NCBI RefSeq assembly: GCF_021354595.1
Contig: NZ_JADWYJ010000002.1
Span: 620,001 to 684,000 of the forward strand
DNA length: 64,000 nt
Reading direction: 5' to 3'
Source of the DNA: Maribellus sp. CM-23
GTDB lineage: Bacteria; Bacteroidota; Bacteroidia; Bacteroidales; Prolixibacteraceae
Shown here one piece after another: positions 19,376 through 29,344 of this stretch. Each line of letters begins with the position of its first letter. Position 1 is the stretch's first letter. The position numbers were made by a program, and so were the translations under genes. The notes beneath the pieces are model-generated. The model was given only the letters and a program-made list of their open reading frames with translations, did not search any database and was not told where the DNA came from.

Positions 19376-19456
19376 GTACTTTTAATTTATTGATATTTAG
19401 TTACAACCTGCCGAAACTGTCCTCCGGCAGGTTTTAAGAGTCAGGTTCCGATAAAG

Positions 19457-20383
19457 CTACTTGGCATCGAAGCTAAGAGTTATCAGGTTCGACGGTTTAG
19501 TCGGTGCCCCAATAACACTGTGTAAATAAATAGCTACAACCATTCTGTCAGGTGAAATATCCCGAAGGATTGCATTAACTGCATAATCCTGAATTCCGAG
19601 GAAACCACCGTTTGCAAAGGTCAGGTAATCCGCATTTTCGAAAGTAACCGTCTTGGGTGAGAAGCTGTTCTCTCCCAGCTCGTCTACTGCATCAACAACG
19701 AGGCTTGTATTTTCAGTTAACGTCCATGTTGCATTTGTTGAAGGAGTATTTTTAACCGAGAATACTCCAACAGGAGTAATTGTCACGAAGTTTTCTTCTC
19801 CTAACTCCATCGCACTATAAACCCATCCAGCCAGGTTATTTCCATTTTTATTATCTACTTTATATTTCCCATCGGCGTAAAAAGTATATTCATTATCGTA
19901 TTCTACATCCAGACCTATTTCATTAAGAAGATTATCCGTCCCGGGCATAATCCCTGTAGGGAAAGAAGCATCAAAAGCACCTGCTCCGTCCATTCCGGGA
20001 GTGGCAGTGCGGCTAAGTACCCAGGTTTTACCATTAACCCCGGGCCCTCCCGACAATAATTCTGACATTGAGGCGACAATGGTAACCGATTTGCTGTTCA
20101 AAGCTTCGCCTCCGTCACCCATCGCGGTAACGGTTACGGTGTAATCGCCCGACATGGTATAGGTATGACTGGTTGTTGCGCCGCTTCCGGTTTCACCATC
20201 TCCGAAATTCCACGAAAAAGAAGTGGCATTCTCCGAAACCGTATTGAAGTTGACGGTGTACGAATCGTTCAGATCTACTTCTGCAAATATCTCCACTACG
20301 GGCGGAGCCGGGTCTTCGGAACAAGAAATCATTAACGCCACTAGGGCAAACATTGTGAGTAGGAAATAATTAATCTTTTTCAT
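19457..20383 (-). CDS. PKD-domain lipoprotein, putative surface glycan-binding protein
   Basis: A 308-residue protein with lipobox MISC followed by SEDPAPP. Residues ~30-105 are a PKD domain (FNTVSENATSFSWNFGDGETGSGATTSHTYTMSGDYTVTVTA). The rest (KTWVLSRTATPGMDG..., YTFYADGKYKVDN, YLTFANGGFLG) looks like a carbohydrate-binding beta-sandwich found in SusE/SGBP-like proteins, though I recognise no exact family. It sits between susD and the GH5 gene, the usual place for a surface glycan-binding protein. Confidence 0.8.
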   Translation of the reverse strand: MKKINYFLLTMFALVALMISCSEDPAPPVVEIFAEVDLNDSYTVNFNTVSENATSFSWNFGDGETGSGATTSHTYTMSGDYTVTVTAMGDGGEALNSKSVTIVASMSELLSGGPGVNGKTWVLSRTATPGMDGAGAFDASFPTGIMPGTDNLLNEIGLDVEYDNEYTFYADGKYKVDNKNGNNLAGWVYSAMELGEENFVTITPVGVFSVKNTPSTNATWTLTENTSLVVDAVDELGENSFSPKTVTFENADYLTFANGGFLGIQDYAVNAILRDISPDRMVVAIYLHSVIGAPTKPSNLITLSFDAK

Positions 20384-20426
20384 AATGGTAATCTTTAGTT
20401 TTTATTGAATCTATTGGTTAAGTCTT

Positions 20427-21917
20427 CTAATCCTTTACGTCCCACCAGAGTTTAGTGGTAATCAGGTCTTCCCCCTGCATTTCCAGAGCCTTCAGGTAGT
20501 TCGTGTGGTTTATATTCACTTCTGACGAAGGATAGCGCAGACGTGCCGGCAAAGTACCGTTGGTTACACCCAGATCGAAATCGGGGGCTGTGCGTTGTTG
20601 TATTTTCGGATAGCCTGTACGGCGAATGGTATTCCAGCCTTCCATTGCATTGGGTAAAACCGAAATCCATAACTGGGTACAGATTTGTTCGAACTGGTGC
20701 CCGGTGCTTCCGTTAAGTGTTGAATTCTCATTTTCAGCCAGGTAAGCGTCAATAATGGTTTCATCTACCATCCATTGCTCAAGCGATTTCCGGATACCTG
20801 TTTGATACATTTGGCTTGCATTCTCCTGCGAAATGCCAGCCAGGGCCGCTTCTGCCCTCAGCAACCAGATTTCTGATGCCGACATAAAATAAAAAGGTGC
20901 TGCTTTGCCTACCAGGTTATCAGCCGGCGACGACACCGTGTTTAAATCCCAATCGGGTAAAGCAGAGTTGCTTATGCCGTTCGGCAAACCAACAAATTCT
21001 CCGGCCGCATTGGGCTTCACAAAAACTTCCAGACGCGGATCGTTCAGCAATTTAAGCCAGTCAACAAAAAATGCACTCATTTTCCACTTCCAGTAATCAT
21101 AGTGGCTATACACCGGGTTTTGAAATTCACCAATATCCGAGTCCTGGTTCTCGTTCACCACATTCTGGCTGTTCTCTTCAATTAAAGGTGCTGTAAGACA
21201 TTCTTTTATGATGTTCTCTGCATAACTTTTGTCTTCGCTCACAAAGCGAATCCGCATAGCGTACCTAAGACGCAGGGAGTTGGCAAAGCGCCCCCAGTTT
21301 TCCAGGTTATTGCCAAAAATCGGGTCGGCTCCCGGAAATCCATCTGCTGAACTGGCAGTGCTCAGAACGGCTATGGCATTTTTAAGTTCGTCAAGTGCAT
21401 CTTTGTAAATCGTTTCCACCGAATCGTATTCCGGGTAGAGATTCCCCTCCTGCCCCAAACCACCATCAAGGTAAGGGATACTTCCAAAAGCATCGCTGAG
21501 CTGCACTAGGTTCATTACGGCAATTATGCGTGCCATCGCATACCGCACCGGATTTTCGTAATCCCCACCTGGTTTTGTCAACCTGAGTACTTCCTGCACA
21601 TGACGAATTGGCCCGTAATAAAAGCCTTCGAAAACATCCCGGTACTCGTGCGAAGTAAAATTATCGTAATACCGGTCGATAAACATGCTGTTGTTTTGAC
21701 CGCTGTAGATGTGTGCATATTGCGTTGCAAAAGGAAACTGTAAGTATTTATTCCCATTTCCACGCATAGTCTGTAAACAAGCGTTGGCAAATAAATACTC
21801 CGGATCGATTTTGGTTACTGCGTTGGGGTTGGTATTTGTTCTTTCGAATTCATCATCGCAAGCTGTACTAAACACCAGTAATACAACGAGCAAGAATCCT
21901 ATTTTTAAAGCTTTCAT
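20427..21917 (-). CDS. SusD/RagB-family lipoprotein (SusD-like 2 type)
   Basis: A 496-residue protein. The leader ends STAC, followed by DDEFERTN, an acidic surface-export type signal. The N-terminus (NPNAVTKIDPEYLFANACLQTMRG...QFPFATQYAHIYSG) and the tail (YPSSEVNINHTNYLKALEMQGEDLITTKLWWD) are those of the second SusD-like group. It begins 4 bp after susC and forms the lid of that transporter. Confidence 0.94.
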   Translation of the reverse strand: MKALKIGFLLVVLLVFSTACDDEFERTNTNPNAVTKIDPEYLFANACLQTMRGNGNKYLQFPFATQYAHIYSGQNNSMFIDRYYDNFTSHEYRDVFEGFYYGPIRHVQEVLRLTKPGGDYENPVRYAMARIIAVMNLVQLSDAFGSIPYLDGGLGQEGNLYPEYDSVETIYKDALDELKNAIAVLSTASSADGFPGADPIFGNNLENWGRFANSLRLRYAMRIRFVSEDKSYAENIIKECLTAPLIEENSQNVVNENQDSDIGEFQNPVYSHYDYWKWKMSAFFVDWLKLLNDPRLEVFVKPNAAGEFVGLPNGISNSALPDWDLNTVSSPADNLVGKAAPFYFMSASEIWLLRAEAALAGISQENASQMYQTGIRKSLEQWMVDETIIDAYLAENENSTLNGSTGHQFEQICTQLWISVLPNAMEGWNTIRRTGYPKIQQRTAPDFDLGVTNGTLPARLRYPSSEVNINHTNYLKALEMQGEDLITTKLWWDVKD

Positions 21918-21921
21918 CCGA

Positions 21922-24900
21922 TTAGAAATTAATTTTAAGGTTTACACCATAGCTCGAAGTGGAAGGCAATGACAAGTGCTCGATGCCATTACCGGTATTT
22001 CCGCTGTTGTAGCCCGATTCGGGGTCGAAATGGTCCATGGCACGATACAAAAAGAACAGGTTCCGGCCTACCAGCGACAAATTCACATCGTCGATGGGCA
22101 GCTTTGCCAGCAACCTGGAAGGCATGTTGTAACTTAGCACCAGCTCACGCAAACGAACATTCGTGGCATCCTGTATCCACTCAGTTCCTATTTGTTTGTT
22201 GTAAATATTGTACCATCTCAGCGTCGGGTCAATCGGGATGGTATTGGGCTGTCCGTTTGATTCGCTCCTGCCCTCTTCAATAAAACCGCCGGTTCCGGCA
22301 GCCCACTCGGCCCGTCCTTCCAGGGTTTCGGCACTGGTGCCAAAAAGTCCCATGTAGGCTTTTCCCCACGAGTAAATATCACCTCCCTTTTGAACATCCA
22401 CCAGAAAACTCAGGCTAACATTTTTATAGCTGAACTGGTTGTTTATACCGCCCATCCAGTCGGGGTTGATATTTCCCATGGCTTTCCATTCGCCTGCTTG
22501 CGCAAAACCATTTTTGTCGATCAGTTTGTGCCCAAATGAATCGCGTTTGTAATCGGTGGTATAAATCACTCCGTAAGGTTCTCCCGGGCGCGCCTGAATA
22601 CTCATGTGAAACTCTTCGGCCAGCGGCAGAAATTCCATGTCGCCATACAATTCCATTACCTCCGATCTGTTCTTCGACCAAGTTAAAATCACATCCCAGG
22701 AAAAACCTCCCGGAGTTTCAACAGGTGTTGCATTCAATTGTACTTCAACGCCCCTGTTCTGTAATTTGCCTGCATTCATTTTCCGGCTTGAATACCCGGA
22801 CGACGGTGTTAGGTCAACGTTCATTATCTGATTGTCAGAAATGCTGTAGTAATAAGTAAAATCTACCGCCAGACGATTTTTGAACATGGCAAGATTAGTA
22901 CCTACTTCCCACGAGCTGGTTTCTTCGGGTTTCAGATCGAAATGCGGCAATTGCCCCCCGATACTCGCAAGCGGATAGTCGGTTTGAGTCTGGCTAAGAC
23001 TATAGTATTGTGCAATCTCGTATGCTCCCGTATCATTCCCCACTTTGGCAAATGAAGCCCGCAGCTTTCCGGTTGTCAGCCACTCCCAATTCAGTTTGAA
23101 TGCTTCAGAAAACAGAAAGCTCAGGTTTTCAGAATGATAGAAATAGGAGTTATTACCTAATGGCAAAGTAGATGACCAATCATTACGCGCGGTAACATCG
23201 AGGTATAAATAGTTCTGAAACGCAAACTGGCCGAGCGCGTAAAGCGAATAAACCTGCTTTTTTGAGAACCATTCACTGGTGCCGTAGTTGCGGTAGTTCG
23301 AGATGTTGTACATCTCCGGCACGCGCATCACGCTTCCCCACTGCGAAATAGAATTGTATTTATTGTAGCGGTAGTTTCCACCCAAGCTCAGGTTTAGCGA
23401 AAAATCGTTGAAACTTTTATCATAAGTTCCCAGGAAATCGGAGTTCCACTCCATGCTATTGCCCATGCCTTTGCTAATACTTCCCTGTCCGGTAGCGATG
23501 GACGGACGTCCCGGGTTTTCATAATCTTTTGATGAACTGTTTGTATAATCGAGGCCCGAGCGAACCATCAGATGAAAATGCTCCGTAGTATTCCATTTAA
23601 TCGAAAACATGCCCTGAAAACGGTTTTTTTCGTCTTCGTTCAGTTTGTTTTGAAGTATCCAATACGGGTTGGCAAAGGTGTTGTCGGTGTTCCACTTCAA
23701 CATGTTTCCCTCTGCATCGGCAGTGTTTTGCTTTAATGATTCGAGCGTGATATTCCGGGGCATAATGGCCAGCGACTGTACCACATTTGAACCGTCTTCT
23801 GCAAGATACGGGCGATTCTCCACCGACGAATGAATGTAGGTGAGCTTGGAATCGAACTCTACTTTCTCTCCCAGTTTTGAAAACCCGCGCAAGTTGAAAG
23901 TTTGTTTCGACAGATCGTTGTTGGGCATAATGCCTTTGGAGTCCTGATGGGTTATCGATGCGCGAAACGTAGTTCTGTCGTTGCCTCCGTCAAAAGACAC
24001 CGTATTTGTAAACGAGCTTCCGGTACGGAAAAATGCATCGTAAGGATTGGCCTGCGGCACCATTTGTTCCTCCTGCCCCAGCCAGTTAACCAGTGTCTGC
24101 CCGTCCATTTTTTCACCGTAACTCCATATCCAGGGATAATCGGCCAGAGGTTTCGGCGGATTTCCTGACAACGAAGGATAATACCCAAAAGCACCTTGTG
24201 TGTATTCGTTCTGGAAATCGGGGGCAACCATGGGGTTTTCCATGGTGTATCCCGAGGAAAACGATATGCCGATCCCTCGTTTGTTTTTCCCTTTTTTGGT
24301 GGTGATCAAAATAACTCCATTGGCTCCTCTCGATCCGTAGGCCGCAGCAGCACCAGCTCCCTTCAGCACGCTCATCGATTCAATGTCTTCCGGATTCAGG
24401 TCGGCCAGCGCATCTCCGCTGTCTTTACCACCCCAACGGCCTCCACCTCCAAACCCGGCATCCATCGGGATACCATCTATCACAAACAAGGGGCGGTTAT
24501 TTCCCAACATGGAAGCTACTCCACGAAGAATAACCCTCGAAGAACCATCAACGCCTGTGGGCGATTTGGTAATCTGCAAACCCGAAACTTTTCCGGCAAG
24601 CGAGTTAACAGGATTGTTTTCTTTGGCCCGGTTAATTTCGTCGCTTCCTACTTGTGTAATCGAATAGCCCAGAGAGTTCTTGTCCCGTTCAATACTAAGA
24701 GCGGTAACTACTACTTCATCAATCGACTGAATATCTTCGACTAAAACCACGTTTAGTTCGCGTTGCCCGTTTACCGCAACTTCCTGCGACTGAAACCCAA
24801 TAAACGAAAAAGACAGGACGACCGATTCTTCGGGTACCTCAATGCTGTAAGTACCGTCCATACTGGTGGTCACTCCTTTTGCAGTACCTCTAATTACAAC

Positions 24901-25269
24901 GTTAACACCGGGAAGTCCCTGCGGCTCCCTGGCAGAAGTTACCCGACCCTTGACCACCACTCCGTGCTTTTCCCCTACGGGAGAAACCACAATTAACTGA
25001 TCTTCCATCATACGAAAACTCAGATTGGTCTTCCTTTTTAAGATTTCGATGAGTTGCTCAATCCCGGCATCTGCAATATCAAGAGAAATAATCTTCTCCA
25101 GATCAACCAGGTCGTCACTGTAGAAAAACCGGTAACCACTTTTTTCATGAATGGTTTTAAAGACGTTCTCCAGGTTCATGTTTTCAACCTTCAAACTAAT
25201 CTTTTCCTGTGCGCTTAAAGTAAACGACAACAGAACACAGGCGATTAAAATCAGCTGTTTTAAATTCAT
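21922..25269 (-). CDS. SusC/RagA-family TonB-dependent transporter with STN domain
   Basis: A 1115-residue protein. Signal peptide (~1-20), STN domain (~23-90: NLENVFKTIHEKSGYRFFYSDDLV, ISLDIADAGIEQLIEIL), a carboxypeptidase-regulatory-like domain (~107-180), IDEVVVTAL, plug (NPEDIESMSVLKGAGAAAAYGSRGANGVILITTKKG) and a beta-barrel ending in aromatic VNLKINF. The STN domain pairs with the FecR encoded at 25386-26477. The downstream SusD, PKD and GH5 genes indicate uptake of a glycan released at the surface. Confidence 0.95.
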   Translation of the reverse strand: MNLKQLILIACVLLSFTLSAQEKISLKVENMNLENVFKTIHEKSGYRFFYSDDLVDLEKIISLDIADAGIEQLIEILKRKTNLSFRMMEDQLIVVSPVGEKHGVVVKGRVTSAREPQGLPGVNVVIRGTAKGVTTSMDGTYSIEVPEESVVLSFSFIGFQSQEVAVNGQRELNVVLVEDIQSIDEVVVTALSIERDKNSLGYSITQVGSDEINRAKENNPVNSLAGKVSGLQITKSPTGVDGSSRVILRGVASMLGNNRPLFVIDGIPMDAGFGGGGRWGGKDSGDALADLNPEDIESMSVLKGAGAAAAYGSRGANGVILITTKKGKNKRGIGISFSSGYTMENPMVAPDFQNEYTQGAFGYYPSLSGNPPKPLADYPWIWSYGEKMDGQTLVNWLGQEEQMVPQANPYDAFFRTGSSFTNTVSFDGGNDRTTFRASITHQDSKGIMPNNDLSKQTFNLRGFSKLGEKVEFDSKLTYIHSSVENRPYLAEDGSNVVQSLAIMPRNITLESLKQNTADAEGNMLKWNTDNTFANPYWILQNKLNEDEKNRFQGMFSIKWNTTEHFHLMVRSGLDYTNSSSKDYENPGRPSIATGQGSISKGMGNSMEWNSDFLGTYDKSFNDFSLNLSLGGNYRYNKYNSISQWGSVMRVPEMYNISNYRNYGTSEWFSKKQVYSLYALGQFAFQNYLYLDVTARNDWSSTLPLGNNSYFYHSENLSFLFSEAFKLNWEWLTTGKLRASFAKVGNDTGAYEIAQYYSLSQTQTDYPLASIGGQLPHFDLKPEETSSWEVGTNLAMFKNRLAVDFTYYYSISDNQIMNVDLTPSSGYSSRKMNAGKLQNRGVEVQLNATPVETPGGFSWDVILTWSKNRSEVMELYGDMEFLPLAEEFHMSIQARPGEPYGVIYTTDYKRDSFGHKLIDKNGFAQAGEWKAMGNINPDWMGGINNQFSYKNVSLSFLVDVQKGGDIYSWGKAYMGLFGTSAETLEGRAEWAAGTGGFIEEGRSESNGQPNTIPIDPTLRWYNIYNKQIGTEWIQDATNVRLRELVLSYNMPSRLLAKLPIDDVNLSLVGRNLFFLYRAMDHFDPESGYNSGNTGNGIEHLSLPSTSSYGVNLKINF

Positions 25270-25294
25270 TTGTTAGAAATTGGTTTGTTGTTAG

Positions 25295-25368
25295 CGTACT
25301 GCACGGGTAGAAAAAGTGGCCACGGATTTCGTTACGACACAACTTCCCTGTTATCTCCGGGCAGTACG
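25295..25368 (-). promoter_or_regulatory. Leader inverted repeat upstream of susC
   Basis: CGTACTGC (25295-25302) and GCAGTACG (25361-25368) form an 8-bp perfect stem enclosing ~58 nt in the 116-bp gap between fecR and susC. In the minus-strand mRNA the stem would lie 26 nt before the susC start. Function unknown; possibly a control or processing site. Confidence 0.4.
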
Positions 25369-25385
25369 TAGTTAGTATCTATTAT

Positions 25386-26477
25386 TTAGTTTTTCTCTTT
25401 TAGCCAGATGTCACGGTCCTCAATTTCATAATCAATATGAGCTGCAATACCAATGGCTTCAATCACTTGTTCCACTGTTTCATTTTCAAGCGAACCGGTA
25501 AACTTGAGCTTCCTAAGCGCTTCGGTTTCAAAATGAATTTTCACATCGTATTTACGTTCCAGTTTTATCGCCAAGTCACTGAGCGATTCGCTGGTAATGA
25601 ACAAGGTTCCGTCTTTCCAGGATGTGAATTCCCGGGTATCAATACCTTTTGAGATCAGGTAGGTTAACTTATTTGTTTTTTGGGTTTTAATGGTTTCAGT
25701 GGCTTGTTTTTCGATTTGTGCGTCTACTGTTTTTTCAACCGGTTTATTTTTCCGGAAATACACCACGCGCTGGTTCGGCTCAAGTAACACTTCGTTTTCC
25801 TTCTCATTCAGCCCATCGCGCACTACGCCCACCTTTCCTTCCAGCAGAGTGGTTTCGATGGTTCCTTCTTCGGGATACGATTTTACATTGAACGAAGTAC
25901 CGTACGCCTTAATGTTCAGTTCCGATGTCCGAACCATAAAAACTTTGGAAGAATCGGTTTCCACATCAAAAAAAGCTTCACCTTCCAATTCCACTTCTCT
26001 TCCTTTTTTTCCGAAATCACTTGAGTATTTTAAATTACTGCTGGCATTCAGCCACACCACCGTTCCGTCGGGCAGGGTAATTTTTGACTTGGCACCGGCT
26101 GGTGTATTGATCTCCTGGAAAGCAAGATCTTGGGTGGGCCTATTAAATACCAGGTAGGCAACAAAAAATGACAAAGCTGCTCCGAAAAGAAAAATAGCTG
26201 CCACTCTTGGCGCCCAGTAAAAGAATCGCTGCACCGGCGACATACTACGTACAGGCGAGCTTTCAATCTCCCGGACGATCTCCTGCCAACGTTTTTCCAG
26301 GTCTTCGTTGGTTAACCGGGCCAGCATTTTCGACATGTTCCAAATTCTCCTGAATTCGTTATAGTCCTTAACGGCTTCCGGATTATTTTTTAGCCATTCC
26401 AGCAAGAATTTTTCATCCTGAGATGAGATCCTTCCTTCCAGGTAAGCCAAAAACAACTGTTCGATTTTTTTACTCAT
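25386..26477 (-). CDS. FecR-family anti-sigma factor
   Basis: A 363-residue protein starting MSKKIEQLFLAYLEGRIS at ATG 26477. An in-frame ATG at 26522 is less likely. The N-terminal cytoplasmic helix bundle is followed by one membrane helix (VAAIFLFGAALSFFVAYLVF), then the periplasmic FecR domain (EINTPAGAKSKITLPDGTVVWLNASSNLKY, VELEGEAFFDVETDSSKVFMV, AYGTSFNVKSYPEEGTIETTLLEGKVGV) and a C-terminal STN-like domain (LERKYDVKIHFE, FTGSLENETVEQVIEAIG). It controls the sigma factor at 26637-27188. Confidence 0.93.
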   Translation of the reverse strand: MSKKIEQLFLAYLEGRISSQDEKFLLEWLKNNPEAVKDYNEFRRIWNMSKMLARLTNEDLEKRWQEIVREIESSPVRSMSPVQRFFYWAPRVAAIFLFGAALSFFVAYLVFNRPTQDLAFQEINTPAGAKSKITLPDGTVVWLNASSNLKYSSDFGKKGREVELEGEAFFDVETDSSKVFMVRTSELNIKAYGTSFNVKSYPEEGTIETTLLEGKVGVVRDGLNEKENEVLLEPNQRVVYFRKNKPVEKTVDAQIEKQATETIKTQKTNKLTYLISKGIDTREFTSWKDGTLFITSESLSDLAIKLERKYDVKIHFETEALRKLKFTGSLENETVEQVIEAIGIAAHIDYEIEDRDIWLKEKN

Positions 26478-26636
26478 TTTATTGGTATTATATGAGTAAG
26501 GAAAACGAGCGGCAAAAATCACTTACAGCATTTTAATTTTTTTTTGATTGAAACGCAATTTTTTTCATCAAAGCCCCTAACTCCGTGCAAAAAATATCAA
26601 TCACGCACGCAACAAACTATTCAAAAGGCGCCCTTT

Positions 26637-27188
26637 TTACTCACCGCCCAATTTGTCGCGGATAAACTTTAAGGCTCTGAAAATTTGTGTCTCAACGGTT
26701 TTGGGAGATATATCCAGGGCTGCTGCGATTTCTTTGTGTTTCATTTCTTCGAAACGACTCATCCTGAATATTCGCTGTCGCTGTTCGGGCAACTCATTGA
26801 TGGCTTTTTCAAGATCGGATTGCAGATTCTCGAGTGCCAGAAAGCTCTCAACACTTTCATTTTCATTGTTTGCCAGCGTCTCATTAAAGGAATCAAAAAA
26901 GGCATCGAGCGGCAATTTCCGGCTTTCGCGTTTAAGGTGGTTCAGTGCCCGGTGTTTAACTGATTTGAAGAGATAAGGCCTGATGAGTTTCTTGTCTTTA
27001 AGCTTTTCACTTTCTTCCCAAAAAGTGATCAGCACATCCTGCACGATATCTTTTGCGGTTTCCTCGTCGTTCAGATACCGGGAGACATAAACACAAAGGT
27101 CGGGATATATTTCCCGAAAAAGTTGGTGGAATTCAGTAGCACTTATGCCTTTTTTATTTCGAGGACTATAGAGGCTAAAAAACCACAT
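26637..27188 (-). CDS. ECF-type RNA polymerase sigma-70 factor
   Basis: A 183-residue protein with region 2 (FHQLFREIYPDLCVYVSRYLNDEETAKDIVQDVLITFWEES) and region 4 (INELPEQRQRIFRMSRFEEMKHKEIAAALDISPKTVETQIFRALKFIRD). First gene of the second sigma/FecR/SusC/SusD locus. The 247 bp upstream, to argS, hold no other gene. Confidence 0.92.
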   Translation of the reverse strand: MWFFSLYSPRNKKGISATEFHQLFREIYPDLCVYVSRYLNDEETAKDIVQDVLITFWEESEKLKDKKLIRPYLFKSVKHRALNHLKRESRKLPLDAFFDSFNETLANNENESVESFLALENLQSDLEKAINELPEQRQRIFRMSRFEEMKHKEIAAALDISPKTVETQIFRALKFIRDKLGGE

Positions 27189-27415
27189 TCAGGTCTTTGT
27201 TTTCGATTTGTAACCAACAAGATACAAGTTATGTTTGAAAAAATGGGCTAACAAATGTGCGAAATCCTTTAATCCACGCAACTTTCAATACCGATTTCTT
27301 TGTGAATCCGGGGTTACCTTTTCGCTGTTTACAGTATTTTATAATGTAAGGAAGGACGTCGCAAACCCCGTTATCCATTAAATCAATCTCAGCGACAAAG
27401 ACAAAAAGAAACTTA

Positions 27416-27431
27416 GGGAGGTTCGCCTCCC
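27416..27431 (-). terminator. Terminator hairpin of argS
   Basis: GGGAGG (27416-27421), TTCG loop, CCTCCC (27426-27431), 5 bp past the argS stop. On the minus strand a T-rich stretch follows after four bases. Confidence 0.7.
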
Positions 27432-27435
27432 TTTT

Positions 27436-29226
27436 TTACATCCTTTCCGGCATTTCAATTCCAAGCAGATTCATTCCTTTCTGAACAACCTGCCCAACCG
27501 ATGATGCCAGAATTAACCTGAAATTCATGGTACCTGGATCGCTTTCACCCAAAATTGAATGATCGTGGTAGAACTGGTTGAATTCTTTAACCAGCTCGTA
27601 ACAATAATTGGCGACCACTGCCGGGCTGTAATTATCGCCGGCTTCCTGCACTACCGAAGGGAACAACGACAAACGCTTTAACAAGTCTTTCTCTTTTACC
27701 GATAGTTCAGTAACCGGAAGACCGGCATCCATTGCCAATCCTTTTTCAGTTGCTTTCCGAAGCACCGACTGAATACGTGCATAAGTATATTGAATAAAAG
27801 GACCGGTGTTACCGTTAAAGTCGATGGACTCTTCAGGGTTGAACATCATATTTTTACGCGGATCAACTTTCAGAATAAAATATTTTAATGCCGCCAAGGC
27901 GATCATCCGGAACGTTTTTTCGGCTTCTTCTCCAGAAAGCGATTCCAGTTTTCCCAACTCTTTCGACATGTTACGGGCCACTTCGGTCATTCCGTCCATC
28001 AAGTCGTCTGCATCCACTACCGTTCCTTCACGTGACTTCATTTTCCCCGAAGGCAGTTCCACCATTCCATACGAAAAATGGTACAGGTCTTTTCCCCATT
28101 CAAAACCAAGTTTATCCAATAAAATTGCCAGCACCTGGAAGTGATAGTTTTGCTCATTCCCAACCACGTAAACCATCTTATCGATCGAATAATCGTTGAA
28201 GCGCATTTTCGCAGTACCAATATCCTGCGTCATGTAAACCGAAGTACCATCGCTGCGAAGAAGTAGTTTCTGGTCCAAACCATCTGCTGTCAGGTCGGCC
28301 CAAACCGATTGGTCTTCCCGCTGTGAAAAGATCCCTTCTTTCAGGCCCCGTATAACTTCGTCTCTTCCTACCAGGTAAGTTTCCGATTCGTAGTAAATCT
28401 TGTCAAAATCAACTCCCAGGTTTTTGTAGGTTACGTCAAAACCTTCGTACACCCAACCGTTCATGGTTTTCCAGAGTTCCACAGTCTCTTCGTCTTTGGC
28501 CTCCCATTTCCGCAGCATTTCGCGGGCAGCAATAATCGATGGAGCCTGGTTTTCGGCTTCCTCCTTGGTCATCCCTCCGGCAACCAACTCCGCTATTTCA
28601 GCCTTGTAATGCTTGTCGAATTCCACATAAAATTCACCCACCAAATGATCGCCTTTCATTCCCGAGTTCTCCGGAGTTTTTCCGTTGCCCCACATTTTCC
28701 AGGCATACATCGACTTGCAAATATGAATTCCGCGATCGTTTACAATGTTGGTTTTCACCACCTTTTTCCCATTGGCTTTTGCAATTTCAGAAATAGAAAA
28801 TCCCAAGAGGTTATTCCGAATATGCCCCAGGTGGAGCGGTTTATTGGTGTTGGGCGAAGAATATTCCACCATCACCAGCTCTGAATCTTCCGTGACCGAT
28901 TTGGTTCCGAAATCCTGGTTTTGATAAATATCGCGAAGTACTTCCAACCAGTAAGTATTGTTGATCACCAGGTTCAGGAATCCCTTGATAACATTGAAAG
29001 AATCAACAATATCGACCTTTTCACTTAAGTAGCTTCCAAGATCATTGGCCGTTAATTCAGGCGATTTCTTTGACGCCCTTAGAAACGGGAACACGACAAT
29101 GGTTACGTCTCCTTCGAACTCTTTCCGGGTATTCTGAACCTGCACCTGGTTAATGTCAATGTCTGCGTTATAAAGTGTTTTTAACGCTTCAACGGTTGCA
29201 TTCTGAATGATCTTTTCAATGCTCAT
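27436..29226 (-). CDS. argS: Arginyl-tRNA synthetase
   Basis: A 596-residue class I synthetase of usual length. The HIGH motif reads HLGH within NTNKPLHLGHIRNNLLG, and the KMSKS-like loop reads MKSREGTVV. The N-terminal Add domain and the C-terminal anticodon-binding helices with the conserved final ...GIEMPERM are present. It charges tRNA-Arg in the cytoplasm. A TATATTTG -7-type box lies on the minus strand at 29250-29257, close to the start. Monocistronic. Confidence 0.97.
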   Translation of the reverse strand: MSIEKIIQNATVEALKTLYNADIDINQVQVQNTRKEFEGDVTIVVFPFLRASKKSPELTANDLGSYLSEKVDIVDSFNVIKGFLNLVINNTYWLEVLRDIYQNQDFGTKSVTEDSELVMVEYSSPNTNKPLHLGHIRNNLLGFSISEIAKANGKKVVKTNIVNDRGIHICKSMYAWKMWGNGKTPENSGMKGDHLVGEFYVEFDKHYKAEIAELVAGGMTKEEAENQAPSIIAAREMLRKWEAKDEETVELWKTMNGWVYEGFDVTYKNLGVDFDKIYYESETYLVGRDEVIRGLKEGIFSQREDQSVWADLTADGLDQKLLLRSDGTSVYMTQDIGTAKMRFNDYSIDKMVYVVGNEQNYHFQVLAILLDKLGFEWGKDLYHFSYGMVELPSGKMKSREGTVVDADDLMDGMTEVARNMSKELGKLESLSGEEAEKTFRMIALAALKYFILKVDPRKNMMFNPEESIDFNGNTGPFIQYTYARIQSVLRKATEKGLAMDAGLPVTELSVKEKDLLKRLSLFPSVVQEAGDNYSPAVVANYCYELVKEFNQFYHDHSILGESDPGTMNFRLILASSVGQVVQKGMNLLGIEMPERM

Positions 29227-29293
29227 GATGGTGAAAATTTTTGAGTGCGCAAATATAACATTTTAAGCACAAAGAAGGGTTGGCTTCGGGGCA

Positions 29294-29326
29294 TAAAAAA
29301 AGCCCTGTCAAACGACAGAGCTTTTT
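29294..29326 (-). terminator. Terminator of the OmpA-family gene
   Basis: AAAGCCCTGTC and GACAGAGCTTTTT form a stem with one mismatch and a 4-nt loop. On the minus strand it is followed by seven T. It lies 19 bp past the stop. Confidence 0.8.
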
Positions 29327-29344
29327 GATGTATTTTGAAAACTA

